From Ulota crispa (taxonomy: Eukaryota > Streptophyta > Bryopsida > Orthotrichales > Orthotrichaceae): a stretch of DNA of 64,000 nt. Position numbers and translations under genes: made by a program. The notes under the pieces were generated by a model. That model was not told the origin of the DNA. It did not search any database and saw nothing but the letters and a program-made list of their open reading frames with translations. Position 1 is the first letter of the stretch, and each line of letters opens with the position of its first letter. Positions 22,828 through 34,057 of this stretch are shown piece after piece. Location of the stretch: NCBI GenBank assembly GCA_963920765.1, contig OY987244.1:12898501-12962500 (forward strand), given 5' to 3'.

Positions 22828-24791
22828 GGCAATTTTTTTGCCTAGATCTTACCTCAATTTGAACCATAGGCTCGCTCAAATCTCAAATGCCCCACCCTTG
22901 GCCTTGAGGAGGTATCAGCACGCATTGAGAGATTGTCATGGAGGATAGGTTTCAATCTTCAATCATTGACTTCTTCTATTGACCAATCAAGAAGTTGGAT
23001 TTGGAACCGCTAAAAACTTGTTAAACCTTGAACGTTCCAATTTTTGAGCGAGTGGGCCTTGTCTCACATAAGATGTTGGCACATATATGGTGAGATGTGT
23101 CAGACAAAACGGCCATGCCAAGTGCTCTAACAAGGCTCCTAAGCATGTGTGAGTGCGGATGCTCTTAAGCATTTATTGTTCTCAACGAACCTTAGATTGA
23201 GACTTCAAGAGTGTACCAATTTCAAACCCCATCATTTGTGCTTTCACCAAGGCTATTTTTTTTGGCTTTCTAGGGCAAGATTGCACCCAAAAAAATAGTC
23301 TGGCTAAAAAATGTCAAAAAAGAGGCCAAATTTTTGGATGAAATTGCCAAAAAGGCTTCAAGCTTAAAAAAACCCTAGATGATATCGCCAAATTGTGGAT
23401 GAAAACCAAATTATAGCCATGTAATATGTACTAATGTGATATTTTCTATCCAATATGTGGATGAATGTTGAAATTTGGAGCACTATGACGTTTTATATTG
23501 CCACTTCCTCACTTATTAATAAATGAAAAAAATAGCCTTGGCTTTCACTATTATTCTTTGTTTTGTTACGTGAAGTTGCATGCACACGTGATAATAAGGA
23601 GGTCTTCCAAGTGTAAATAAGATTCAAGATTGGTGACCATATTGTAGCAAGCAATCTATACGTGTCCACTTCTTTTACCTTTTTACCTTTTCCCCGAACT
23701 TTGTGAAAACAGGAATTGTAAACACATGTCACGTGTTACTTCAAACAAAATGTTATAACTGCTTGCAAAACAAAAGTTATCAATCTTTCCACTTCACTGA
23801 TTTGCATTGAACAAACCTAAGCAATCCGTTGTAGATGTCAATCTGTCCTTATGAAATTTTAGAAAAATAAATATGCCATATCTAACAAGGTATTGACTAC
23901 TCTTGCAATTGTGGACTTTCTACGTCCCTATACATTGGGAGATTGACTGGTGCTTTGTATATATCTCTAAATGGTTTGCATGTATCATGTGATTTGGATA
24001 TACTCCCCACTGCAAAAAAACTCTCCAAGTTTTGCAAATCAAAATAATCTCTAAATTATTACTTATAGACTTTGAATACGCCATAATTTGTTAAATGTGT
24101 CATAGATGTTTTGAAAGAATCAAACTACTCAAATATCATCTTGCTTTTATAGGGTACCCTTGCTTGCTTTCTTAGAGTTTTTTGATTCCTTGGGAAGAGA
24201 AATATATATCTCAGTTCATGGCAAAGCCAGAACACCTACCTTCATGAAATTTACATCATGGAAAATTGACCAAAGTCTCAAATTTCTCCCGTTGTGTTAC
24301 AGTCTAAGCCTTACATAACTCTACATAATCACATGCATTTGCGATGCTTAGGTAAAAAAACTTAGTATATTTGGATGTACACTACATAGTGCATACTAAT
24401 CCTATTTCAATTATAAAGCATTGTCAATAACCAAAAAATTACTCCATGGTTGGTTTTACGTGTTTAAAATAAGCAAATGAATAAATATATCAACTGTGGA
24501 CAGCACTATTCTTGTTCCCTGAAAGTATAAGCTCCAAGTAAATTTTATGCCGTATTTAACTACAATTCATCAAATCCAAAATCCAGAAATAACAGTTCAA
24601 TGTTTTTTTTGAGATATATGTAAAACATGAGATATCTCTTATGTTTTGCTTATGTAAAGAGACATGCTTTTGATGTTTTGCTAAAACATCCAAAGAGTTA
24701 AATAAAAAGACCAAAAAGTCCAGATTACTAGTATATTTCAAATTTAGATAAATGTGACATTTATGGAATGCCTCCTTGCAACTATCTCATC
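22828..24791. other. AT-rich spacer
   Basis: 22840-23410 holds scattered matches to repeat V (GATCTTACCTCAA, TTTTTGGATGAAATTGCCAA). 23410-24791 shows no gene or defined element. Confidence 0.35.
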
Positions 24792-25722
24792 TTAACCCCT
24801 AAAGAACCATGGCCTTTATTTTGTCAAAAGAAACTCAAAATTGCCGCTTATATGGCAAAGAATAAAAAAGTTTGAAAATTGGTCTTTTTGCATATTTAAC
24901 TGTAGGATCTTGTACAAGACTAGTATAAGAATGTGTCATACAAAACTCAAGAACTTGAACCACATGGATTGGAAGATATTTGCATTTGAAGTGTAAAAAA
25001 AACAAGGTTTTTGCACCTTGCATGACTAGATTGTTTAACTATGAACTTTTTCACTTAAAATTTTTGCACCATAGAGTTTGGAACTTTAATTTTTTTGTGG
25101 TGGGAAGTTGAGTTGGGAATCTTGGGAAAAAAATCAAAATGAAAAATACTTCATTTTCATTCTTAAAAAAAACATTAGGTAGAAGAAGGTATGAAATTGA
25201 ACAAAAGCTTAAATTGTTAATAACCATGCAATGAAATTGAAACACAATAATCCCAATAGTTAGATTATTCTAGAAAGCAAACTTCACTCTTTCCAACAAC
25301 TTTTTTTGAAAAAATGTTAAACTTGCATTCAAAAATGAAGTTTAGAAGTTAACTTTTCAAAAAGATGCTTGAATTGCCCAAAAAACAATTTTGTCCATAA
25401 CTTTCTCATAACTAGTCCAAATGGAATGAATCAAAGCTTCAGATGTAGACAAAGCTATAATCTATGGGAAAAAAATTTGAAAAAATTAATTTCAAGTTTT
25501 TGTAAAGTTTTTTTTTGCTTCCCACACTCCCCAAATTTGTGCTTATTTGGGCACAACTTTTTCTCCTTGACATCAATTGGAATAAAAATTATATTCTCCA
25601 AAAGCTAATGTGTTTTCCTATCTTCAAAAAAATTTCAAAAAATCAGGACAAAAATTAAGGTTGTAGGTACCTGCCCAAAATCCCATTTATCTCCATAGGG
25701 ACAATGGTCCTTTAGGGGTTAA
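24792..25722 (-). mobile_element. TTAA element E10 (B-end to A-end)
   Basis: TTAA at 24792-24795 and 25719-25722. B end CCCCTAAAGAACCATGGCC; A end, inverted, CCCCTAAAGGACCATTGTCC. Same orientation and interior as E7, but more diverged. 931 bp. Confidence 0.88.
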
Positions 25723-27115
25723 GAACAACTTTCATCCATCTATAATACACAATCTCCGAGGCCTTTGCACATTGAAATTATTTTATGCATCTTAACCCCT
25801 GAGTGCCTAGAGTTATTTTAGGATTTAGTAGAAAATGGGGGGTTTAATGGCCACCACAGTTTGGAAAATTACATTCAAAAAAAGTGATCGCAGGATTTGA
25901 AAAAGAATTACCTTCTTTGCTAATGGGGAGCAACCATGACTGTTTTCACCGTATGGATTGAGAGAAAAAGTGAGATAAAATTTGTGGACCCATCGACAGT
26001 ATAATGTCGACCGGGCGCTCAGGTATTAAAATTGTAGTGAACGCTCCCTTGCAGTGCCATAGAAAACACAAAGGCCTTTAAATGCACTCTAACAAAAACC
26101 AGGTCAAAATGAACTAATATTGGACTATTTATTTAATTGTGGACTATATTTGTCCCTGAATATTGGGGGTGTTTCACTGTTTTGCATAGATCTCTTCACC
26201 TTTCTTTTTTTGGAATATTTTTTCTACAGTTCTGACAGTCCAGAGTGACTTCGCATATGGTTGACAACGTGACAATGACGTTGAGAAGGATGTGAAAATC
26301 ACGGAGACATACGCTTATTTGAACACAAATGGAGAGATTCTTTCACAGGAAAAGCGCTATTACAGAAAGGAAGTGCAATTAGAGAGGAAGGAGTAGGAGG
26401 CAAATAACGTCCGGGAAGAGCCGGCAGCTAGTTTAAAGATAGCTGGTTGAAATGAAGAAAAATCGTTTGCAAGTTATAAAATTCTTTTAAATTTTATTAT
26501 AAATCTAAAAAGCATTATTTACAATACAAAATAAAAAAATAGGGAAAAGTTCATGAATACTTTTAAAGTTTGTAATATCTATACTATTAAGTGGGAAGAT
26601 TTCAACTCCTTGCCTTTTTTTATAATTTTCTAGAAATGTTTGGTGTAAGTTGAAGCAATAAAGGACGCCATAGATATAGAACACCTGGCACCCTTCAATC
26701 ATGAATTTTTTAAAAATCTTTTAGAATTTTTTGGTGGAAGTTGAAACAATAAAGGATGCCCTAAATATAAAACACCAAATGCCCTCCTATCATGTGCTAG
26801 AAAACTAACAAAATGTCAAGCATCCCCTAGTAAAATTTTAAACAGTATTATTACAATGAAGGCAATTACTTTATTTGATTTTAAAAAAAGGACCTAAATG
26901 ACAATGCATCAAGTTTAGATTCTGAACTAGTTGTGAGATATTGATTTTCTATAAAGCATGTAAAAATTAGATTGATTTGTGAAATACCAAATTTTTATAA
27001 ATTGAATTTTGCATTACACATGTATACATGTCCAACTTGCACAAAGTGTGTGCCCAAATACTAGTTTACATAGATACCCGTGCTTTTTCAAAAATTACAC
27101 AAATATCCTTAGATT
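25723..27115. other. Spacer with a lone TTAA-type end
   Basis: At 25792 TTAA is followed by CCCCTGAGTGCCTAGAG, which looks like one end of another TTAA element, but no matching second end was found. Two related stretches near 26625-26700 and 26720-26790 (GTTGAAGCAATAAAGGA / GTTGAAACAATAAAGGA) form a loose tandem repeat. No gene. Confidence 0.4.
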
Positions 27116-28751
27116 TTAACCCCTAAACACCCAAGGCACTCAATTTGGGTGTTTGCAAAACTTTGACGACAAATACAATCTTATCAAATCACTATTTTTG
27201 ATGTTTTCTTTTGAACACAAGTTTGTTTTGAAATCTATTTTCAACATCAAAAATCTGATTTTGAAAATAAATGTTCATGATTTTTCTATTCAATATTTTG
27301 TACAAGGGTGTCCATTGCAATCTTGAGTTTTCTAGTGTTGGAAGATCATGAAAATGAGCCTCAAATACACTAGAGCTTGGAGAAAAATCTGCATTAGAAA
27401 TCCATTTAAAAAATATATAGGAGTAGATTTTGAAAGCCGTAAATTGGTTGAGGTTAAACATGTAATGACCTTGAACCTCATATTTGTTTGATGACCAACT
27501 TTTTAGATTTGACATGTGAAATGAGGATTAGAAGACTTCAAGTCACTTTTGTAGTTTTAACACTCTAGTGTTCAAATTTATAACCATTCAAACTATAAGT
27601 GATATTGTTGAGTTTTCTTTTTCCATGTAAATGATGTAATCTCTAACATGTCAAGTTTAAATTTGGACGGTTATAGTTTAAAAGAACTTGATGAGATTTG
27701 GGTGATTGCAAGAATGACATGTACTACATTTTGTCCCCCTCACCTTCTGCAGCTTGTTTTTTGCTTGTAACTTTTGCAAAAGAAGCCATAGTGACTTGTC
27801 CTTTTAGGGTAATGTAAACATGCAAGTTATTGACATTTGATGATTTTTTGGTGTTTTTTAAAATTTTTTTGCTTTTTTTAAGCAACTTCCAAATAGGTGT
27901 CTAGTGTCTACCTTGGTCAATATGGGGGTTTTTAGCACTATTTTGGGTCCAAAAAAGCTTTTCTAGGACTATAAATTGAGGATGTTGTTTATGGAGCATG
28001 CTTACATGCATTGGCAAAAGGGTTTTGCAAAATTATAAATTCTATGACATTTACATTGTCTCAAAGTGGGCATCCTATCTCCCGTCATTGGCAAAATACA
28101 AAGAAATTCCTCAGCAAAGCAATTGTACCATGTGAATGTGTTTAATGGGTTCCCAAATGGTCATTTTTTATTTTATTTTTTTGAATTATTTTACTATTTT
28201 CTAAAAAGCAAGAAAGAAATTGGCTTTTTATTGGTGATTTTATTTTGTGCATAACTTTTAGAATAAAAATTCTCTAGATTTGAATTTTCACAAGTATGTT
28301 ATTTTAAGTGCTTTACAAATTTTCCATATTTTATTTTATTTCAAAAATATATATTTCAAAAGCACATAGTACTACATAGTACTACTAGTTTTAAGGGTGT
28401 TTGAGACAAAATTGGCAAGTCATTCTTGCAACTATCCATTTATGAAAAGGTTGGTTGATTGTTCACTTTCTTGAAAATGCCAAGAAGTTTAGAAAGGCCT
28501 TAGGCATTTAGGGGTTAAGCCTTTATTTTGTTGTGCATGCCACTTTCCTTCTTCCTTTGTAATTACATTATTTCTTTTTTGTTTCATTACATTCCCTTCT
28601 TCAACATTGGTCATGAAGGAAGTACAAGCACAACAAACAAATGTCTAAAAATTATGGTCCAAGGCTATTTACAGTGCAATTTCTAAAAAAGCTGGGGATT
28701 GGATATCTATATAGATATTGCAAACTTTAGAGACATCCATGAAATTTTCCC
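27060..28751. mobile_element. Mutator-like fold-back MITE M1, split by E12
   Basis: 27060-27115 (ATAGATACCCGTGCTTTTTC) and 28519-28751 (ending ATGAAATTTTCCC) together match the complete copies at 47413-47724 and 48235-48557. The two parts are separated exactly by element E12. The outer left end is lost. Confidence 0.7.
27116..28518. mobile_element. TTAA element E12, longest copy (1403 bp)
   Basis: TTAA at both ends; termini CCCCTAAACACCCAAGGC and, inverted, CCCCTAAATGCCTAAGGCC. Left interior matches E5. It lies inside M1: flanks TTAGATTT..GCCTTTATTTTGTTG rejoin at a single TTAA to give the expected M-family sequence. Even this longest copy shows no transposase-like ORF. Confidence 0.9.
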
Positions 28752-28799
28752 TAATATAACTGTAATATAACCGCAATAGTTGTTTGGCAAATTGGTTCA

Positions 28800-29037
28800 A
28801 TACAATGTTTGGGAAATTGTTTGACCTTCACCAGCTAGAAACCAGCATTTTCCATATTCAACCAGTTTTCTTATAGACTGTGCCGGATATTTTTCTAAAT
28901 TTACATAATAAAATACTACATTTAGATTTTTGAGTAAAATCTAACCGATTTTTTGCCGGCAATTTCAAAATGCAACCAATTTTTTTCCCAATTCCACCAG
29001 TTAACAATGAACTTGCAGTCAGATTTTCCTGCACATT
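28800..29037. repeat. Dispersed repeat R2 copy
   Basis: Uninterrupted relative of 15515-16085 without the L1 insert. A CACTA MITE follows immediately at 29038. Confidence 0.6.
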
Positions 29038-29168
29038 CACTACAGGAAAATCATAGTTGAATCTATATAAATTTGATAAAAAATAGTGATATAATCTACA
29101 ATATCTGTAGATTAGGTCACTATTTTTTGTCAACTTTCAGTAGATTTGACTATGGTTTTCCCGTAGTG
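29038..29168. mobile_element. CACTA-type MITE, 131 bp
   Basis: Starts CACTACAGGAAAATCATAG and ends with the inverted version (CTATGGTTTTCCCGTAGTG). It is flanked by a perfect 3-bp duplication, ATT, at 29035-29037 and 29169-29171. CACTA tips and 3-bp duplications are the hallmark of the CACTA/En-Spm superfamily. Most of its length folds into a hairpin. Confidence 0.88.
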
Positions 29169-29171
29169 ATT

Positions 29172-30504
29172 GGTTCAATACGGGAATTGAAAGTGAAATC
29201 AACCGGTCAAACTCAAATATTTCCCAGACAGTCCGAGGCATCATCATGGCGAGATGCCATTTTTACAATGGCAAACAACGGACCCAGTCAAAAATTTGCA
29301 AAGATCACGGAAACGCCGGTCTCTTGTCGCCAAAGCAGCATATTTAGCTGCACGGGATCACAAACAACTGCAAACAAATGGCACTTCCCATCCTACTGTA
29401 CACTCCTCTACAGTAAAAATTCCAAGCCTCCATGCAAATCGTAGCACCCGGCCCTCCGTCGTAGCCGTCCGGCAACATAAAGCTCTCCCGGTTTTGAGGA
29501 CACTGATTGTACTTCTAGTGACGGTGGTCAGTGACTCCAACTTGACGCAGCTCGATCGCTGAGGCCTTTCAGTCTTTCACTGCTCATCTCCATCACTGGA
29601 ACCCCCGCAGTCGCACTTCCATGCCGTGATTTCTCTTGAATGCTTCCGAATCTCCAAGCGTCACCTCCATTGCTCCAACAGAACCCTCCTCGCGGGTCCC
29701 AAATCTCTTCCTCTACCAGGGTTTTAGAAAATCTAGATCACTGGTCCGTCCCCGTTCATCACAGCTGCCTTGATCAGTGTTTCAGTGATCGTCAGTTTGA
29801 GGATCGTTCAGTTTGAGAGATTCATTCTTGATCAAGTCTTACTGTATCGCAAGAGCGACGCGTATTCCACTGTTGATGCGGATCAGTCACTGGCGGGGTC
29901 GAGAATGAGTAGTAACTAGCTCTTCTTCGGCATCAGTATAGAGAGAATCGCAAAAGAATCTGAGAGGAGTTAGGGATGAGTACTATCGTAGAGCGATTAT
30001 AAGAAGATGTGGCCTGATGCAGGAGGACGCGACTACAGGCGCAACGTGTTCACGGTCATAGTTACGTAGAAGACACGTTTTTTGTGGTGATCGACGTTTC
30101 CTATTCTCACACTTCGCATCGGATTAGCTCAGGAGCTCGCTCGTGCTGTTGCTAATTCCATTCAGGTTAGTGCCTTGCTTATTATCAAGCTCTTGCGCCT
30201 AGGTTTTTGTGTTTGTTTGGCGAAGGAACTCTAGCAAAGATAGACATACCCAGACCCGACCCGACCGTTCAAGGGTTTGGGGTACCGCGATTGAGGTCTG
30301 GCAAAATTTGAAGAAAAAAAATCCGTAGGACTAGACTCTCAACAAGCTATCGTGGATAGTCATTTCTGTGGATTTCTTTTTGTAGAATGTTTCATGTTAG
30401 AGGGTAGGGTCCCTAAAAGCAACTCTAGACTAATCCTGAAATTGTTTGGATGTGTTCCTATAAAGATACTTTGATGGTCCCAATCCCAACCCTCTCAAAC
30501 AATT
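29172..30504. other. Spacer upstream of the Ser/Arg-rich gene
   Basis: GC content rises from about 29200. Several short overlapping ORFs exist (for example 29254-29562 on +), none recognisable. 30420-30550 holds an inverted fragment of repeat R1. It may contain promoter and untranslated exons of the gene at 30850. Confidence 0.35.
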
Positions 30505-30716
30505 GACATGTAACAGAATTTGCTTGTGCAAACAATGTTCAATGCTTCACTTTAGGTTCACAGCGAGTGGTGGATACCTCAAATATAGAGTGCAACATTA
30601 ATGACTGCCACCGACATGTGACAGAATTTACTTGTGCAAGTAATGTTCACGGCTCCACTTTTGGAGTTTCGGTTCACCGTGAGGTGAACACCTCAAATAT
30701 AGAGTGCGGCATTATG
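30505..30716. repeat. Tandem duplication, 108-bp period, two copies
   Basis: Copies start GACATGTAACAGAATTTGC at 30505 and GACATGTGACAGAATTTAC at 30613 and both end CCTCAAATATAGAGTGC. It lies about 130 bp upstream of the ATG at 30850, in probable promoter or 5' UTR. Confidence 0.8.
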
Positions 30717-30849
30717 AAACTGTCGGGAAAAGGCATGTCTACCTTAGTTCTGTGTCGGTGTACCTTAGCGATAGTTCTGTGTCAGTGTATTTAGCTTGCG
30801 AAAGCGTGCTAGTGTTCAAGCGATTGTGTGTGCTGAATTCAGGCCAGCT

Positions 30850-33682
30850 ATGGAGCGAGAAACGGAGCTGACGCAGTCGTGGAGCCCGGAGCTGTCGGCA
30901 CTCAACGACGACGACTCCAAAGATCAGAAAGGAGGAGGACTGCTGAAGGGCATTCCAGTCCAAGTTTCCGGCGAAATGCGCACGTTCAGTCTGCCGTTGC
31001 CGCAGGACGTCGACGACGGAACGGACATCTCCCTCAAGGACTGGCAGCTGAGTGATCATCCTACGTCGGCGCCCTCGTTCGCCATCAAGCCGTTCAAAGG
31101 CACCATTCGCTCGCGTTTCACCCCAGTGGAGCCCCGCCTCGACGAGGACATCATCACGAGTCCACGTGGAGGTGGCCAGTCCTCCCCGGAACACTTCGAA
31201 ACGCCGACCACCACGCCTCGCATGTCCTCCAGCGGCACCCGCAGCAGCTCCGTCTCGCCATCGCAATCAGTGAGCCGGTCAGGCGACAACCAAACACACG
31301 TTCGACCTGGAATCGCGTTCGACATCTCCTCGACTGATGATACCCCGCCGGACGAGGCGACTAGCGCGCTGCGGTCACGCTCGCTTCGCGTTTCCTTCAA
31401 GGACAATTCGAATCGGCGCCAGAGGCCGAGTGTGCCAGTTGTGCGCCACAGGTCGAGCAAAGCTTCTAAATTTTTTTCTTGATTCTGTTAAATATCTGGT
31501 GTCTTGTGATAGTTTAGGTAGGAGGTTTTAAAAGCGTGCAGGGGTTCTGAAATGGTGCACCACCTCAAATGTACTCTATTTGTACATGTTTTTTCCATAG
31601 CCTTGCAACAATGTCTAGGTGATGTACATTTGAGGAGGTGCACCATTTTAGACCTATGGCCCTTCCACTTCAAAGTTTCATAACTATAGTATGTTTGCAC
31701 TTGGTGTTCGGCGGGATATTAGTGAAGAAAAATTCGATACATTTAGACACACCTTTAGACTGATTTAGTTTGCTAATACCCCGCCTAACACCAACTGCTA
31801 ACATATCCTAATTCCACAAATCTCCAAAAAATATGAAACTTACAACTTGGGTTAGATGCTAATTCCTCTTTTCATTCCAGGAAAATTCACTGAAATGTGG
31901 TGATTCTAATTTTGCAACGAATGCATGCAGGTCGCCGTTGAGGAGCCGGTCGATTCTGCCGACCAAGGAAGTGAAAGTGCTGCAACCCAAATGGGAAAGC
32001 TCAACGAGGATCCGACCAGAGAAGACGTCGACGAACTCACCATCCTCGACGTCGAAACCGACGGTGCAGGCGCCGCGGCACGGGATTAAAGTAGCGCGCA
32101 AAGCTGGCACCAAGCCTGCAGCGGCGAGTCGAGCTCGAGCGGTGGTGGCGCCCGAGGTTGAACCCGAATTAGGCCCTGAGATTAATCAAAGCTCCAGCGG
32201 GTACTTGTCGGAGGGGCGGTACTCGGGACGGCACTCGGGGCAGCACTCAGGACGGGATTCGGGACGGGAATCCTTAGGGCATCAGGAGCCCGGCGGGTTT
32301 GATGAGTATGGATCCAACCGGTTGTCGCGGGAGCTCACCATGTCGCCCGTCCATCGGTCGGAGCGGAAAGAGTTTGAGACTGGGAGGAGTGCCATTTCGG
32401 CGTCCCTGAGTCGAAACCGCGGTGGGCATCGTGGTGGCGGCGACGTCGATGATTCCGAGGACGAGGAGGTACCTAAAAACAATGCTGCTCTCTCTCTGTT
32501 TCATGTTTATGCTATTCAACTGTATAATGCTCTCAAAATCACGATTTGACAGAGTGCCAATGCTCTGTCATCAGGCATAGAAAATAGTCTTTGAAAGATA
32601 TGTTGATTGTATTTGGTTCGAGTTGTCGTGGAAGGTAACCCATTCATACGCCTTTACACATTCCATGCCATAGAGTACGTAAGAACCTGCCATAAGTGGC
32701 ACCACGAGCTTAGAATATTCTAGCTCTTAATACACTGTTGTAGAATGCGCAAAAGTGGTATCTTGATGTCGCTCTCATGTATTACCACAACATAGACTCA
32801 TGTGATTACCCTTTGGTTGTACGGATCATTAATCATACATGATCTAGATTGAGTATTGCATGGAATATATTACGGCTTATCATGGGTCATGGGTGCAACA
32901 AGGTAGTGATATGTGCCCACCACAAGCAATACCTACTCTAACATAGCCTCCAACGGAAATAGAAACCAACACAAACAAGTCCACTACATATCATATTTTT
33001 TGAATACAACACAAATGAAAACGAGGGTGCACTGCGAGTCTGCTACTAAGTGTCATTTCACATTGCTCAATCTTGTGTGTATCCGGCATATTGTGAGCTT
33101 ACTAGTGACGAGCCTTTTGATATTAAGGCTACCTGAATCCCTTGGCGCTTTAGCTGCATGCTACAGCGGAGTCCAAAGATTTGCGGTTAACTCATGACCT
33201 TGGAGTACCGAAGTTCTGACAGGATGCCCGACAGGATGTGAGCTTATTGTGTGTGTATCTTGGTTTTTGGTATGCAGGATGCGACGAAGGGGGGAATACT
33301 GTGCGGGGGAGGACTCTCGGAGACCAAGCTATCTGGTGACTTCGTCCGGCTTTTGAGCAAGCTGTGTCGAGTGTCGGTTCCGAAACAACAAGCATCCATT
33401 TCGAAGTCGGTGTCGTTGCCACATTCCAAAGGACGCAGCAGGTCGATCGCCACGGCTCTGTCGTGGGACTCGTCCGCGCAGAACTCCATGCAAGAGGAAT
33501 CGAATAAGGTGGCCATCATCGGGCGCCAAGACAGTTTGAAGCTGCTGTCTGAGCGGTGCTCCGATGCACCGGCGCCGTCCTACTCATCGCACAAGCCTCG
33601 CAAGATTCGCAACCACGAGCCTCACCAACACTTCTACCGCACCATCTCCAAGACGCTGGACCGGAAACTCAGGTACGAGTGA
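30850..33682 (+). CDS. Unrecognised Ser/Arg-rich protein, 3 exons, 514 aa
   Basis: Exons 30850-31451, 31931-32468, 33278-33682 join in one frame over two GT-AG introns. The ATG (MERETELTQSW) is the first in the open frame. The protein is largely low-complexity and probably disordered: Ser/Thr/Pro-rich (SSSGTRSSSVSPSQSVSRSG), an Arg/Ser stretch across the exon 1-2 join (VVRHRSPLRSRS), a five-fold GRxSG-like run (GRYSGRHSGQHSGRDSGRES) and an acidic patch (DVDDSEDEE). The more ordered C-terminus contains LSGDFVRLLSKLCRVSVPKQ and HQHFYRTISKTLDRKLRYE. I recognise no domain. The base composition is clearly more GC-rich than its surroundings, supporting coding. CTCAG|GTACGAG just before the stop could be a donor, so a further exon is possible, though no candidate is evident before 36.7 kb. 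Intron 1 holds a MITE relative of the one in the PHT1 intron. Confidence 0.7.
31519..31905. mobile_element. Mariner-like MITE F, truncated copy in intron 1
   Basis: TA then GGAGGTTTTAAAAGCG at the left, a central hairpin (GGTGCACCACCTCAAATGTA with its inverse near 31625-31650) and ACTTGGGTTAGATGC near 31850 match the full copy at 58915-59217. The right terminus is missing. Confidence 0.65.
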
Positions 33683-33689
33683 AGCCAAT

Positions 33690-33810
33690 CTGCTGGTGTT
33701 CCCGATCGTGAAATCTAGAGAGAGACTTGCATAGAGAGGCTTGTACAGAGAGGCTAGAGAGAGGCGTGCATAGAGAGGCTTGCGTAGAGAGAGACTTGCA
33801 TAGAGAGAAA
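33690..33810. repeat. Imperfect tandem repeat AGAGAGGCTTGCAT
   Basis: About seven imperfect copies of a 15-20 bp unit (AGAGAGGCTTGCATAG-type) directly follow the stop codon, in the probable 3' UTR. Confidence 0.7.
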
Positions 33811-34057
33811 AACGCCATATTCGTTAAATTGGGAAAAAGAGTACATTTTGGGACCTTTGAAGGATTAAGGTGGTCACTTTAATCTGAGCTCTAGCATTTT
33901 TTTGGGTACACGTGAGAGGAGGAATTTGCAAGGGAAAAAATCTTAGTGGCTCAAACAGAATGTGATACCTTTAAATCTGATTTAAGGTGGCTATTTTGGA
34001 TTAAGGTGAGGTACAAAATGGTACCCATCGTTTTCCCATTTTAATGAATATGGCGTT
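33811..34057. mobile_element. Fold-back MITE C2 (CGCCATATT end)
   Basis: Left AACGCCATATTCGTTAAATT, right inverted AACGCCATATTCATTAAAAT. Same family as C1 and C3; about 247 bp. Confidence 0.75.

Noticed and set aside
25792-26080. Another complete TTAA element starting at 25792
   Set aside because: Only one end (TTAA-CCCCTGAGTGCC) is present; no matching right end found before the next element.
28858-29133. Protein-coding relic shared by the two R2 copies (minus-strand frames at 15881-16066 and 28858-29133)
   Set aside because: The frames align only because the DNA repeats; the second runs into the CACTA MITE and no family is recognisable.
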